DNA of 6,225 bases from positions 1-6,225 of the forward strand of contig JAFDDS010000055.1 in assembly GCA_019310745.1 (NCBI GenBank), given 5' to 3'. The DNA is from Deltaproteobacteria bacterium. GTDB taxonomy: Bacteria; Desulfobacterota; DSM-4660; Desulfatiglandales; B25-G16. Position 1 is the stretch's first letter. Each line of letters begins with the position of its first letter. Shown one piece after another: positions 1-5,786 of this stretch. Under the pieces are notes generated by a model. The model made no database searches and was not told the DNA's origin. It saw nothing but the letters and a program-made list of their open reading frames with translations. The translations under genes and the position numbers were made by a program.

Positions 1-196
1 AAAAGGCAACACAGGGGCTACTTTTACTGTGCGGAAGATCTCTTACGGTGTCGGTGTGGAGAAAATTTTTCCTTTTCACTCCCCAACAATAGATAAAATA
101 AAGGTAATTTCGAAGGGCAAGGTGAGGAGGGCAAGACTCTACTATTTACGCAAACTGAGGGGTAAGGCAGCGAGGCTCAAGGAAAAAACCACTTGA
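1..196 (+). CDS. rplS: 50S ribosomal protein L19, C-terminal part (5' truncated by window edge)
   Basis: The frame starting at base 2 reads 64 codons to a TGA at 194-196. The peptide has typical L19 features: an F-x-V-R-K-I segment, then [13 protein letters not shown], then a run ending in [23 protein letters not shown] rich in Arg and Lys. L19 is a large-subunit protein at the 30S-50S interface. The family is about 115-120 residues, so roughly the first 50 are outside the window. The stop overlaps the rnhB start by one base (TGATG), which suggests translational coupling. Usually trmD lies just upstream; it is not visible here. Identification is secure from the C-terminal signature. Confidence 0.96.
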   Translation, partial: KGNTGATFTVRKISYGVGVEKIFPFHSPTIDKIKVISKGKVRRARLYYLRKLRGKAARLKEKTT

Positions 197-837
197 TGCG
201 ATTCCATAAGGATAACCAGTTCTATGAATTTCAGGCCAGACTTGCAGGGTATTCTATTGTGGCTGGCATAGATGAAGCAGGACGTGGCCCATTAGCTGGC
301 CCTGTAGTCGCGTCTGCTGTGATTTTACCTGAAGATATTACCTTACCTGGGGTGAGGGATTCCAAAAAAATGTCTGAGAGGGCGCGCGAGGAGGCCTTTT
401 CCCTCATTGAAAGCAAGGCTATAGGTTTCTCCTTAGCCGTGGTAAGCTCACAAGAGATTGATAAAGTTAATATTCTTCAGGCCACTCGAAAGGCTATGAA
501 AGTTAATATTCTTCAGGCCACTCGAAAGGCTATGAAAGAAGCCACTTTAACACTTGATCCCCAGCCTGATTATTTATTAATTGATGGTATATATCCTGTT
601 GACCTTCCTATTCATCAAAGGTGTATCGTAAAAGGAGACGATCTCTCTTTATCTATATCAGCAGCTTCTGTTCTCGCTAAAGTGTACCGGGATAGAATTA
701 TGTGTCAACACCATAGGTTATATTCGCACTATGGGTTTTCTTCAAACAAAGGATATGGAACACCTGGTCACATAAACGCCATAACGAGATTTGGTCCCTG
801 CCATATTCATAGATTGACCTTTAAAGGTGTTCTTTAG
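196..837 (+). CDS. rnhB: Ribonuclease HII with an internal 12-residue duplication
   Basis: RNase HII cleaves the RNA strand of RNA-DNA hybrids and nicks at single ribonucleotides in DNA. The ATG at 196 is preferred over the TTG at 193 because it overlaps the rplS stop (TGATG); AAGGA at 179-183 is a weak, distant ribosome site. The product is 213 residues. The N-terminal GIDEAGRGPLAG motif carries acidic residues D26 and E27; LLIDG gives D130; SAASVLAKVYRD gives D166. These four match the family's D-E-D-D metal-binding set. DSKKMSE and the KGYGTPGH region are also family-typical. Residues 90-101 (KVNILQATRKAM) are repeated exactly as 102-113, which adds 12 residues between the second and third catalytic acids. 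From memory the E. coli D16-D108 spacing is 92; here D26-D130 is 104. All catalytic residues remain, so whether the enzyme is active is open. The stop overlaps the yraN GTG by one base. Confidence 0.95.
   Translation: MRFHKDNQFYEFQARLAGYSIVAGIDEAGRGPLAGPVVASAVILPEDITLPGVRDSKKMSERAREEAFSLIESKAIGFSLAVVSSQEIDKVNILQATRKAMKVNILQATRKAMKEATLTLDPQPDYLLIDGIYPVDLPIHQRCIVKGDDLSLSISAASVLAKVYRDRIMCQHHRLYSHYGFSSNKGYGTPGHINAITRFGPCHIHRLTFKGVL
463..534 (+). repeat. Perfect in-frame 36-bp tandem duplication inside rnhB
   Basis: Bases 463-498 and 499-534 are identical over 36 bp, and the first four bases after the second copy (AAAG) continue the period. Each unit encodes KVNILQATRKAM, the conserved stretch that follows the EID motif in RNase HII; the family has it once. 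Perfect nucleotide identity implies a very recent slippage event or an assembly error. Confidence 0.97.
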
Positions 838-1205
838 TGACAAAAGAAAGGATTGCCCTCGGAAGGTTTGGCGAGGACCTGGCACGGGAAAGATTAAAAG
901 ATTGTGGATATAGGATTCTTACAACAAATTATAGATGCCCTTTCGGCGAGATCGATGTAATTGCGAGAGATGGTGATGTGTTAGTGTTTGTAGAGATAAA
1001 AACACGTAAAAATACATCCCTGGGTCTGGTTAAAGAGACAGTTAATATCAGGAAACAACGCCACATTTCAAAGGTAGCCCTGGCGTATATGAAATCTCAC
1101 AACCTTTGGGGAAGTAAGGCGAGATTTGATGTGGTTGCGGTAGGATTACTCGATGGGCAAAAAGAAATTGAGATTATAAAAAATGCATTTGAATTGGCTT
1201 ACTGA
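837..1205 (+). CDS. yraN: YraN / UPF0102 family endonuclease-like protein
   Basis: The protein is 122 residues, a usual length for UPF0102. The start is GTG at 837, sharing the last base of the rnhB stop (TAGTG), with an AAAGGTG ribosome site at 823-829 seven bases upstream. Family marks visible are LGRFGEDLARERL near the N-terminus, FGEIDVIARD (E38, D40), then VFVEIKTR (E53, K55). The last two form a PD-(D/E)xK nuclease-like core. The KRxxISKVALAYM-like helix and RFDVVAV strand also fit. The family resembles Holliday-junction resolvase folds, but its biochemical role is poorly established. It commonly follows rnhB, as here. The C-terminus looks intact even though an inverted-repeat element begins five bases after the stop. 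Confidence 0.93.
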   Translation: MTKERIALGRFGEDLARERLKDCGYRILTTNYRCPFGEIDVIARDGDVLVFVEIKTRKNTSLGLVKETVNIRKQRHISKVALAYMKSHNLWGSKARFDVVAVGLLDGQKEIEIIKNAFELAY

Positions 1206-1209
1206 TTAA

Positions 1210-1469
1210 TTAAAAATGCCTAAAGTGAGCTAAAGTAAAAATGATTTATTGTAAATACTCAGGTTCAAAGTTCCCCGATAAATCGGGGTTAAATGGTTGT
1301 TTGCTTAACCCTGTACTGTTAAACCCAGGTTTTTCCTGAGCCAGTTGAGGACTCTCCGCATGTACAACTGTTCGGTTCGGGTTGAACCCCTGAACAGTGA
1401 ACCTTGAACCTGACAACCTGGGTAGTTACGATTTATTTACATAATTTTAGGCACTTTAGGCATTTTTAA
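1210..1469. repeat. 260-bp inverted-repeat element with perfect 18-bp ends (MITE-like or REP-like)
   Basis: TTAAAAATGCCTAAAGTG at 1210-1227 is the exact reverse complement of 1452-1469. Inward, the pairing continues imperfectly to about 1265 on the left and 1415 on the right (one single-base gap, several mismatches). A further 13 of 14 bases pair between 1260-1273 and 1399-1412. The centre has smaller hairpins: CCCCGAT/ATCGGGG at 1273-1288, ACCCAGGTT (1323-1331) with 1415-1423, CAGTTG (1342-1347) with 1365-1370, and CTGTTCGGTTC/GAACC..GAACAG at 1368-1397. There is no ORF of note inside. The ends are TTAA-like and A/T rich, so a target duplication cannot be separated from the repeat. It could be a non-autonomous transposable element, an intergenic REP-type repeat, or a structured RNA. 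It may also act as a terminator for yraN. Confidence 0.75.
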
Positions 1470-1499
1470 CCCTGGCCCAGACCCCTGGCCCAGACCTGG
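1470..1499. repeat. Two-copy 13-bp tandem repeat (CCCTGGCCCAGAC)
   Basis: CCCTGGCCCAGAC occurs at 1470-1482 and again at 1483-1495 with no difference, followed by a partial third unit (CTGG). It directly abuts the right end of the inverted-repeat element. It has no coding role and is probably simple slippage. Confidence 0.85.
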
Positions 1500-1687
1500 T
1501 TTGCAATGCTTAGCTTATGCTGCTTAATCTCCAGAAATACTACAGCGATTGCAACATTTGCCAGGGAAGTCGCACCAGGGCAGGCTGGCCTATAATCTTA
1601 ATAGGCTGAGCCAAGCACGTAGCACCTTATAGACTTAACAGTTTGATTTAAGCACGTCACGCCAGGGCGGGCTTTAGGCACTTATTA
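1500..1687. other. Non-coding spacer upstream of rsmI with degenerate repeats
   Basis: No plausible gene is seen on either strand. An 18-base segment, GTCGCACCAGGGCAGGCT at 1569-1586, recurs in the same direction at 1656-1673 with three changes. AAGCACGT occurs twice (ending at 1620 and 1657). TTTAGGCACTT at 1673-1683 repeats 1446-1456 inside the neighbouring element. A small hairpin can form between GGCCTAT (1587-1593) and ATAGGCT (1601-1607). A perfect TATAAT lies at 1591-1596, but no -35 box sits at the right distance, so it is only a weak promoter candidate for rsmI. No strong ribosome site precedes the rsmI start. The stretch looks like decayed repeat sequence. Confidence 0.6.
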
Positions 1688-2419
1688 ATGATTCCCGATA
1701 AAGGCACACATGACTTACATCAAGGCAAAATCTATATTGTTTCTACTCCAATAGGTAACATGGAGGATATCACCCTAAGAGCCCTAAAAGTATTAAAAGA
1801 AGTGGGATTAATCGCGGCTGAAAGCAGAGAGCGTACAAGAAAGCTATGTACATATTATACTATTAAGACACCTATCACTACCTATAACAGTCACAATCAA
1901 CATTATAAAGGGCGTGTACTTCTTGAGAAAGTAAAGTCAGGGCTTGATATTGCTCTGGTGAGCGATGCAGGAACGCCTGGCTTGTCTGATCCTGGTTCCA
2001 GGTTAGTGAGGGAGGCTATAGATAATCATATACGGTTAGTACCGATTCCAGGTGTTTCAGCTTCTTTAGCAGCACTTTCCGTTTCTGGGTTACCTACTGA
2101 TAGATTTATCTTTGTTGGTTTTCTGTCAAATAAGAAAGGAAGGCGAAGAACCGAGCTTGAAGGTCTCAAGAGGGAGATGCGAACTATGATTTTTTTTGAA
2201 TCTCCCCATCGACTACTAAAGATGCTTACAGATATGTATGAGATTCTGGGTAATAGAGATATTGTGCTGGCCAAAGAAATGACAAAGATTTTTGAAGAGG
2301 TGAAAAAGGGGTCAGTCAGTAAAATAGTATCCTCTCTCGAGGATGAGAAGATTAGGGGTGAATATACTATTATTGTGGAAGGAGCAAAAGAGAAATCTGC
2401 CTCTATTATTGACAATTAA
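1688..2419 (+). CDS. rsmI: 16S rRNA (cytidine-1402-2'-O)-methyltransferase RsmI
   Basis: RsmI transfers a methyl group from S-adenosylmethionine to the 2'-O of C1402 in 16S rRNA, near the decoding centre. The tetrapyrrole-methylase fold is visible: IYIVSTPIGNMEDITLRAL at residues 15-33, VSDAGTPGLSDPGSRLV at 91-107, VPIPGVSA at 118-125, GLPTDRFIFVGFL at 134-146, FFESPHRL at 169-176, and a final EYTIIVEG. The product is 243 residues, shorter than E. coli RsmI (about 286), with no extra C-terminal domain. The usual EDTR-like motif after the first helices reads ESRERTRKL (residues 45-53), a departure from the common form. The ATG at 1688 is the only sensible start, but no good Shine-Dalgarno precedes it (only AGG at 1676-1678). 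It is separated from yraN by a repeat-filled gap, and ptsHI follows 27 bases later. Confidence 0.94.
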   Translation: MIPDKGTHDLHQGKIYIVSTPIGNMEDITLRALKVLKEVGLIAAESRERTRKLCTYYTIKTPITTYNSHNQHYKGRVLLEKVKSGLDIALVSDAGTPGLSDPGSRLVREAIDNHIRLVPIPGVSASLAALSVSGLPTDRFIFVGFLSNKKGRRRTELEGLKREMRTMIFFESPHRLLKMLTDMYEILGNRDIVLAKEMTKIFEEVKKGSVSKIVSSLEDEKIRGEYTIIVEGAKEKSASIIDN

Positions 2420-2446
2420 TAATTGCCTGACTAAATTTAAAAAATC

Positions 2447-4531
2447 ATGGAAGAGATACGATTGCTAAAAGTAATAAATGAGCTTGGAATACATGCGCAT
2501 GCAGCTGGTCAGATAGTAGAGCTGGCTGGTAAATATAGGGCAAAATTATTTTTACAAAAGGATTCTCGAGAGGTGGGTGGTTCAAGCATTTTATCAATTC
2601 TTTCGCTTGCCTGCCCCAAAGGTAGTGAAGTCAGAGCCAGAATAGTTGGAGCTGATGCCAAGAAATTCATGGATGAGCTCGAAAGGCTTTTTAAAAATAA
2701 ATTTGGAGAGACCGAACGAGGACACTATCGACCGAGAAAAAAGACAGTGAAAATGAAAGGGTTTCCTGTTTCTCCTGGTATTACCATTGGGAAAGCACAT
2801 CATTTAGATAGATCGAGGACGACGGTTTTTTATAGGAAATTGATTAACAAGAAAGAGGTAGAAAGAGAAATTGATCGCTTTAAACATGCTGTGGACATGG
2901 CAAAGGAACAGATCCAAAAGTTTAAATCCAATATCCCGGAACAGGTAAAGGGATATGCCTTTGTCCTGGATACTCACACAATGATTCTGGATGACAGTCT
3001 GATTTTTGATTCGACCATACAAAGAATCCAAAGAGAGAAGGTTAATGCCGGGTGGGCTTTAAAAAAATCGGTAAATACTATCCACCAGCTTTTTAAAAAG
3101 GTTGAGGATGAATACATTGGTCGTAGAATGGAAGATGTAGACAGTGTAAGTGAAAGAGTATTAAGTAATTTAACAGGAGTTGACCCGGATAGCCTGACAG
3201 AGATCAAAAAAGAGGTTATCATTGTAGCCCATGTTCTTTCGCCCTGTGATATTGTTGAGATCAATGTAAACCATGTAATGGGTATTTTAACAGATGTTGG
3301 AGGTCGAACATCACATATGGCCATTATGTCTGAAGCCCTTGAGATACCGGTAGTTGTGGGATTGGAAAGCGCTACCGATATAATCGTGGATGGCGATCTC
3401 TTGATTGTTGATGGAAATACAGGCGATATTATTATTAATCCTGCCCCTGATACCATCATTACGTATGAAGACAAGAAAAAACGGTATAATAGATATAAAT
3501 CTGCCATAGATAAGGTCAGACATCTGCCTGCTGAGACCTCGGACGGATATAAGATAACAATCAAAGCGAATATTGAATTTTTAGGGGAGACAAAGGCGGC
3601 AATTGAGAATGGTGCCGAAGGCATAGGTCTTTATAGGACAGAATATCTGTACATGATTAAGAATAATTTTCCAGATGAACAGACCCTTTTTGATGACTAT
3701 AGCCAGATTGCTAAAATGGTAGCACCTAATCCGGTTACCATAAGAACTCTGGATATCGCAAGTGATAAGATGATGACATCAGACTCAGAGATAGGGGCCA
3801 GCAAGGAGGATAATCCTGCCCTTGGTCTTCGGTCTATTCGGTTTTGTCTAAATGAGCGAAATGTATTTAAAACCCAGTTAAGGGCTATATTACGGGCCAG
3901 TGTATATGGTAATTTCAGATTAATGTTCCCAATGATATCAGGTTTGGGGCAATTCCTGGAGGCAAAGAGGGTTTTAAAGAGTGTTATGCGCTCGCTTGAT
4001 AGAGAGGGAATTGAATATAATAGAAACATACCTATTGGAATTTTAATTGAGATCCCTTCTGCAACATCGATTGCAGATATTCTTGCAAAGCATGCTGATT
4101 TTTTTTCTATAGGAACTAATGATCTGATTCAATATGCATTAGCAATAGATAGAGAAAATGAACATGTTGCCCATCTCTATGAACCTTTTCATCCAGCTGT
4201 TTTGAGAATGATACACCAGGTGGTCGAGGCAGGCAATAATGAGGGGATTGATGTATCTCTGTGTGGTGAAATAGCCGGTGATCCTCTTGCTATTTTAATG
4301 CTTCTTTCTTTGGGATTAGAGGAATTTAGCATGAATATCGGCTCTATCCCGCTGATCAAGAAAATGATCAGGATGTTGCCATTACGGGAGGTGAGGGATC
4401 AATTTAAGGGCATATTGCAGTTACCCACCAGTGAAAAGGTTGAGAGTTTTGTTTTAAAAAAGGCACAGTCTCTCCTTCCCGATATTTTTAAGGAAGGTGT
4501 TTTTAGATATAGGACAACAGGTATCGGGTAG
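2447..4531 (+). CDS. ptsI: Fused HPr-Enzyme I (PTS phosphocarrier and PEP-protein phosphotransferase)
   Basis: This is a 694-residue protein joining two PTS proteins that are usually separate. Residues 1 to about 85 are an HPr domain: NELGIHAHAAGQIVELA carries the phosphorylatable His at H16, and GGSSILSILSLA has S47 at the position of regulatory Ser46. A basic linker (about 86-101) leads to Enzyme I, starting near M103 (FPVSPGITIGKA). The helical HPr-binding region follows. GGRTSHMAIM holds phospho-His H290. GLYRTEYLYM (R397), RTLDIASDK (R433, K441), NPALGLRSIR (R462), GILIEIPSA (E535), FFSIGTNDLIQYALA and LCGEIAGDP (C606) form the PEP site. From memory, E. coli EI H189, R296, R332 and K340 map here with a constant +101 offset. 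Enzyme I takes phosphate from PEP and passes it to HPr, which feeds EII proteins. HPr reads HAHAA where HARPA or HARAA is usual, so R17 is replaced by His. No Shine-Dalgarno is visible before the ATG. No EIIA or permease lies nearby, so the role may be regulatory. Confidence 0.93.
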   Translation: MEEIRLLKVINELGIHAHAAGQIVELAGKYRAKLFLQKDSREVGGSSILSILSLACPKGSEVRARIVGADAKKFMDELERLFKNKFGETERGHYRPRKKTVKMKGFPVSPGITIGKAHHLDRSRTTVFYRKLINKKEVEREIDRFKHAVDMAKEQIQKFKSNIPEQVKGYAFVLDTHTMILDDSLIFDSTIQRIQREKVNAGWALKKSVNTIHQLFKKVEDEYIGRRMEDVDSVSERVLSNLTGVDPDSLTEIKKEVIIVAHVLSPCDIVEINVNHVMGILTDVGGRTSHMAIMSEALEIPVVVGLESATDIIVDGDLLIVDGNTGDIIINPAPDTIITYEDKKKRYNRYKSAIDKVRHLPAETSDGYKITIKANIEFLGETKAAIENGAEGIGLYRTEYLYMIKNNFPDEQTLFDDYSQIAKMVAPNPVTIRTLDIASDKMMTSDSEIGASKEDNPALGLRSIRFCLNERNVFKTQLRAILRASVYGNFRLMFPMISGLGQFLEAKRVLKSVMRSLDREGIEYNRNIPIGILIEIPSATSIADILAKHADFFSIGTNDLIQYALAIDRENEHVAHLYEPFHPAVLRMIHQVVEAGNNEGIDVSLCGEIAGDPLAILMLLSLGLEEFSMNIGSIPLIKKMIRMLPLREVRDQFKGILQLPTSEKVESFVLKKAQSLLPDIFKEGVFRYRTTGIG

Positions 4532-4542
4532 GCAGGTGATAG

Positions 4543-4998
4543 ATGCAGAAAAAAATCCTGAGCCAGAATAGAAAGGCCAGACATGACTATTTTATTGATG
4601 AGATCTATGAGGCAGGAATTGTTCTTTCTGGACCAGAGGTTAAATCTTTGAGGGAGAGTCGTGCCAGCCTGAAAGATACCTATGCACGGATCAAAAACGG
4701 GGAGCTCTTTTTATACAATATGCACATTACACCGTATCCTTTTGCCCATAATTTGAATCTTGATCCGATCAGGACAAGAAAGCTTCTCATGCAAAAGAGG
4801 GAAATCAAGAGGTTGATAGGAAAGACAGAGGAAAAGGGATATTCTTTGATCCCATTATCGATATATCTTTTAAGAGGTATAATCAAGGTAGAACTCGCTC
4901 TGGCTAAGGGGAAGAGAAAATATGATAAGAGACATGTCTTAAGAGAAAGGGAGATGAAAAGGGAGTTAGACCAACTGAAGAAAAAGGATATTACATAA
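4543..4998 (+). CDS. smpB: SsrA-binding protein SmpB
   Basis: SmpB binds the tRNA-like domain of tmRNA and brings it to stalled ribosomes. The product is 151 residues, normal for the family. Signatures in order: ARHDYFIDEIYEAGIVLSG, EVKSLRESRASLKDTYARI, NGELFLYNMHITPY, LDPIRTRKLLMQKREIKRL, then LIPLSIYLLRGIIKVELALAKGKRKYDKRH, and a basic C-terminal tail that in known SmpB enters the mRNA channel. The ATG at 4543 follows AGGTG at 4534-4538, four bases away. The gene begins 11 bases after the ptsHI stop and is probably in the same transcript. Its RNA partner ssrA begins 57 bases after its stop, a common pairing. Confidence 0.96.
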   Translation: MQKKILSQNRKARHDYFIDEIYEAGIVLSGPEVKSLRESRASLKDTYARIKNGELFLYNMHITPYPFAHNLNLDPIRTRKLLMQKREIKRLIGKTEEKGYSLIPLSIYLLRGIIKVELALAKGKRKYDKRHVLREREMKRELDQLKKKDIT

Positions 4999-5004
4999 GA
5001 TATA

Positions 5005-5033
5005 TTGATTTTACTATATATTTATGCTTTAAT
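5005..5033 (+). promoter_or_regulatory. Sigma70-like promoter for ssrA
   Basis: TTGATT at 5005-5010 (4 of 6 to TTGACA), a 17-base spacer, then TTTAAT at 5028-5033 (5 of 6 to TATAAT). Transcription would begin around 5040, about 15 bases before the mature tmRNA 5' end, which fits 5' processing by RNase P. It lies just after the smpB stop. Confidence 0.55.
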
Positions 5034-5054
5034 AGAAACAGTTCATTGAAAACT

Positions 5055-5408
5055 GGGGGCGAAACGGCTTCGACGGGGATAAAAAAGCTTAAGTTGCATA
5101 TCGAGGTTCTGTTTGCTCGTTAAACAGGCAGAAAACAATAAACGCAGACGATTATGCGTATGCTTTAGCCGCTTAAAAGGCTAACGTCCTTCCATTTTTT
5201 TCCTGTGAGGATGGATTTGGGCGCCGACTAGCAGGATAGCTAACCCGAGGAACCTGAATCTCAGGAAGGCGAAAATTTTTTCAGGTTAGTTCCTTATTCA
5301 TCTTGCCCGAAAGGGGTCTAAGGGGCGAACATTAAAGTTCGGGCTATGTATGTAGATGCTTAAGTGGAATATTTTCGGACGGGGGTTCGACTCCCCCCGC
5401 CTCCACCA
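5055..5408 (+). ncRNA. ssrA: Transfer-messenger RNA (tmRNA, 10Sa RNA)
   Basis: tmRNA rescues ribosomes stalled on broken mRNA by acting first as a tRNA and then as a short message. The 5' end GGGGGCGAAACGGCTTCGAC is the conserved tmRNA start, and the 3' end has a T-arm (GGGGG TTCGACT CCCCC, 5381-5397) and an encoded CCA (5406-5408). The acceptor stem pairs 5055-5061 with 5398-5404 over seven pairs, with one G-U. CTGTTT/AAACAG near 5109-5127 forms the first pseudoknot stem. The 354-nt length is typical of one-piece tmRNA. The tag reading frame ends in a Y-A-L-A-A-stop at 5159-5176. No intrinsic terminator is apparent downstream. Confidence 0.97.
5144..5176 (+). other. tmRNA tag-peptide reading frame (ADDYAYALAA)
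   Basis: Starting from GCA at 5144 the frame reads ten codons, ADDYAYALAA, then TAA at 5174-5176. The ALAA ending matches tags recognised by ClpX in studied bacteria. The resume codon is inferred: GCA is the usual first codon and the length fits known ten-residue tags. A slightly earlier start (AAC at 5141) cannot be excluded. Confidence 0.8.
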
Positions 5409-5484
5409 TCTACCAATCAATTCATACATTTTTATCTCCCTGCTTTATGTTACCAACTCGAATCCTATAACTATTTTTTGTGGT

Positions 5485-5504
5485 TAATCAAAACGTTGTG
5501 ATTA
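5485..5504. promoter_or_regulatory. Near-perfect 20-bp palindrome, possible operator
   Basis: TAATCA at 5485-5490 mirrors TGATTA at 5499-5504, and the centre AACGTT (5492-5497) is itself a palindrome. Only one mirrored base pair of positions (5491/5498) breaks the symmetry, so 18 of 20 bases match. Such AT-rich dyads are often bound by dimeric regulators, but the site also forms a weak hairpin. No regulator is identifiable from the motif. Confidence 0.35.
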
Positions 5505-5574
5505 TCGTGTTGAAATTGCGCGGTACACAATTATTCCTACGCATTTCCTCAATCCTTTCTTATTTTTTTATTTC

Positions 5575-5604
5575 TTAAACTATGGCACGATGTAATGTTA
5601 TAAT
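5575..5604 (+). promoter_or_regulatory. Extended -10 promoter candidate
   Basis: TATAAT at 5599-5604 is preceded by TG one base away (TGtTATAAT), the extended -10 form. A weak TTAAAC (5575-5580) lies 18 bases upstream. A transcript would start near 5611 and run through a small ORF towards the ClpX-like gene, leaving a long leader. Confidence 0.4.
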
Positions 5605-5632
5605 GGTTGTTGGCCGTATCTCATAAGGCTTT

Positions 5633-5722
5633 ATGTTCGCAGAGAAGAAGGTATGGTGTATGAGGGTTGAAGGGCGCAACAAGGAGTTGATTCTGAAAAT
5701 GGGTTGCAAAAATCAAGTATAA
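5633..5722 (+). CDS. Possible 29-residue small ORF (doubtful)
   Basis: ATG at 5633 opens 29 codons to TAA at 5720-5722. AAGG at 5625-5628 could be a weak ribosome site, and an extended -10 promoter lies just upstream. The peptide is basic, with Cys at positions 9 and 25 and no recognised domain. An ORF of this length arises by chance easily, and a strong promoter for the next gene overlaps its end. It could be a leader peptide, a decayed gene fragment or chance. Confidence 0.15.
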   Translation: MFAEKKVWCMRVEGRNKELILKMGCKNQV

Positions 5723-5732
5723 TGACTATAAT
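5704..5732 (+). promoter_or_regulatory. Sigma70-like promoter for the ClpX-like gene
   Basis: TTGCAA at 5704-5709 (4 of 6 to TTGACA), a 17-base spacer and a perfect TATAAT at 5727-5732. A second TATAAT lies at 5718-5723. Transcription from the first would begin near 5739, giving a leader of about 48 bases before the ATG at 5787. Confidence 0.6.
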
Positions 5733-5786
5733 ATAGAGTATTGAAATATTTCATAATTTTTAAAGATGTTACTATGGGGTAGGTGA

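Larger units (their letters stand above)
5409..5786. other. Intergenic region between tmRNA and the ClpX-like gene
   Basis: This 378-base AT-rich stretch has no convincing gene. It contains a near-perfect palindrome (5485-5504), T-rich tracts (about 5475-5479 and 5556-5575), two candidate promoters (5575-5604 and 5704-5732) and a doubtful 29-codon ORF (5633-5722). No clear terminator for ssrA was found. Confidence 0.7.

Noticed and set aside
193..195. TTG at 193 as the rnhB start
   Set aside because: The ATG at 196 overlaps the rplS stop in the typical TGATG arrangement and gives a normal RNase HII N-terminus.
1558..1596. TTGCCA (1558-1563) and TATAAT (1591-1596) as a promoter for rsmI
   Set aside because: The spacing is 27 bases, far outside the 16-19 range for a sigma70 promoter; only the -10 hexamer is noted.
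1210..1687. CRISPR array or attachment site in the repeat-rich gap
   Set aside because: Repeats are inverted, tandem or degenerate, and there are no evenly spaced identical repeats with unique spacers, no integrase and no tRNA here.
2974..3624. Long - strand open frame within ptsHI
   Set aside because: Fully inside the conserved Enzyme I gene, with Ser/Ile-rich content typical of antisense shadow translation.
4474..4504. CCTTCC/GGAAGG hairpin followed by a T-run, resembling an intrinsic terminator
   Set aside because: It sits inside the ptsHI coding sequence before its stop at 4531, has only a six-pair stem with a 12-base loop, and smpB follows at once; probably chance.
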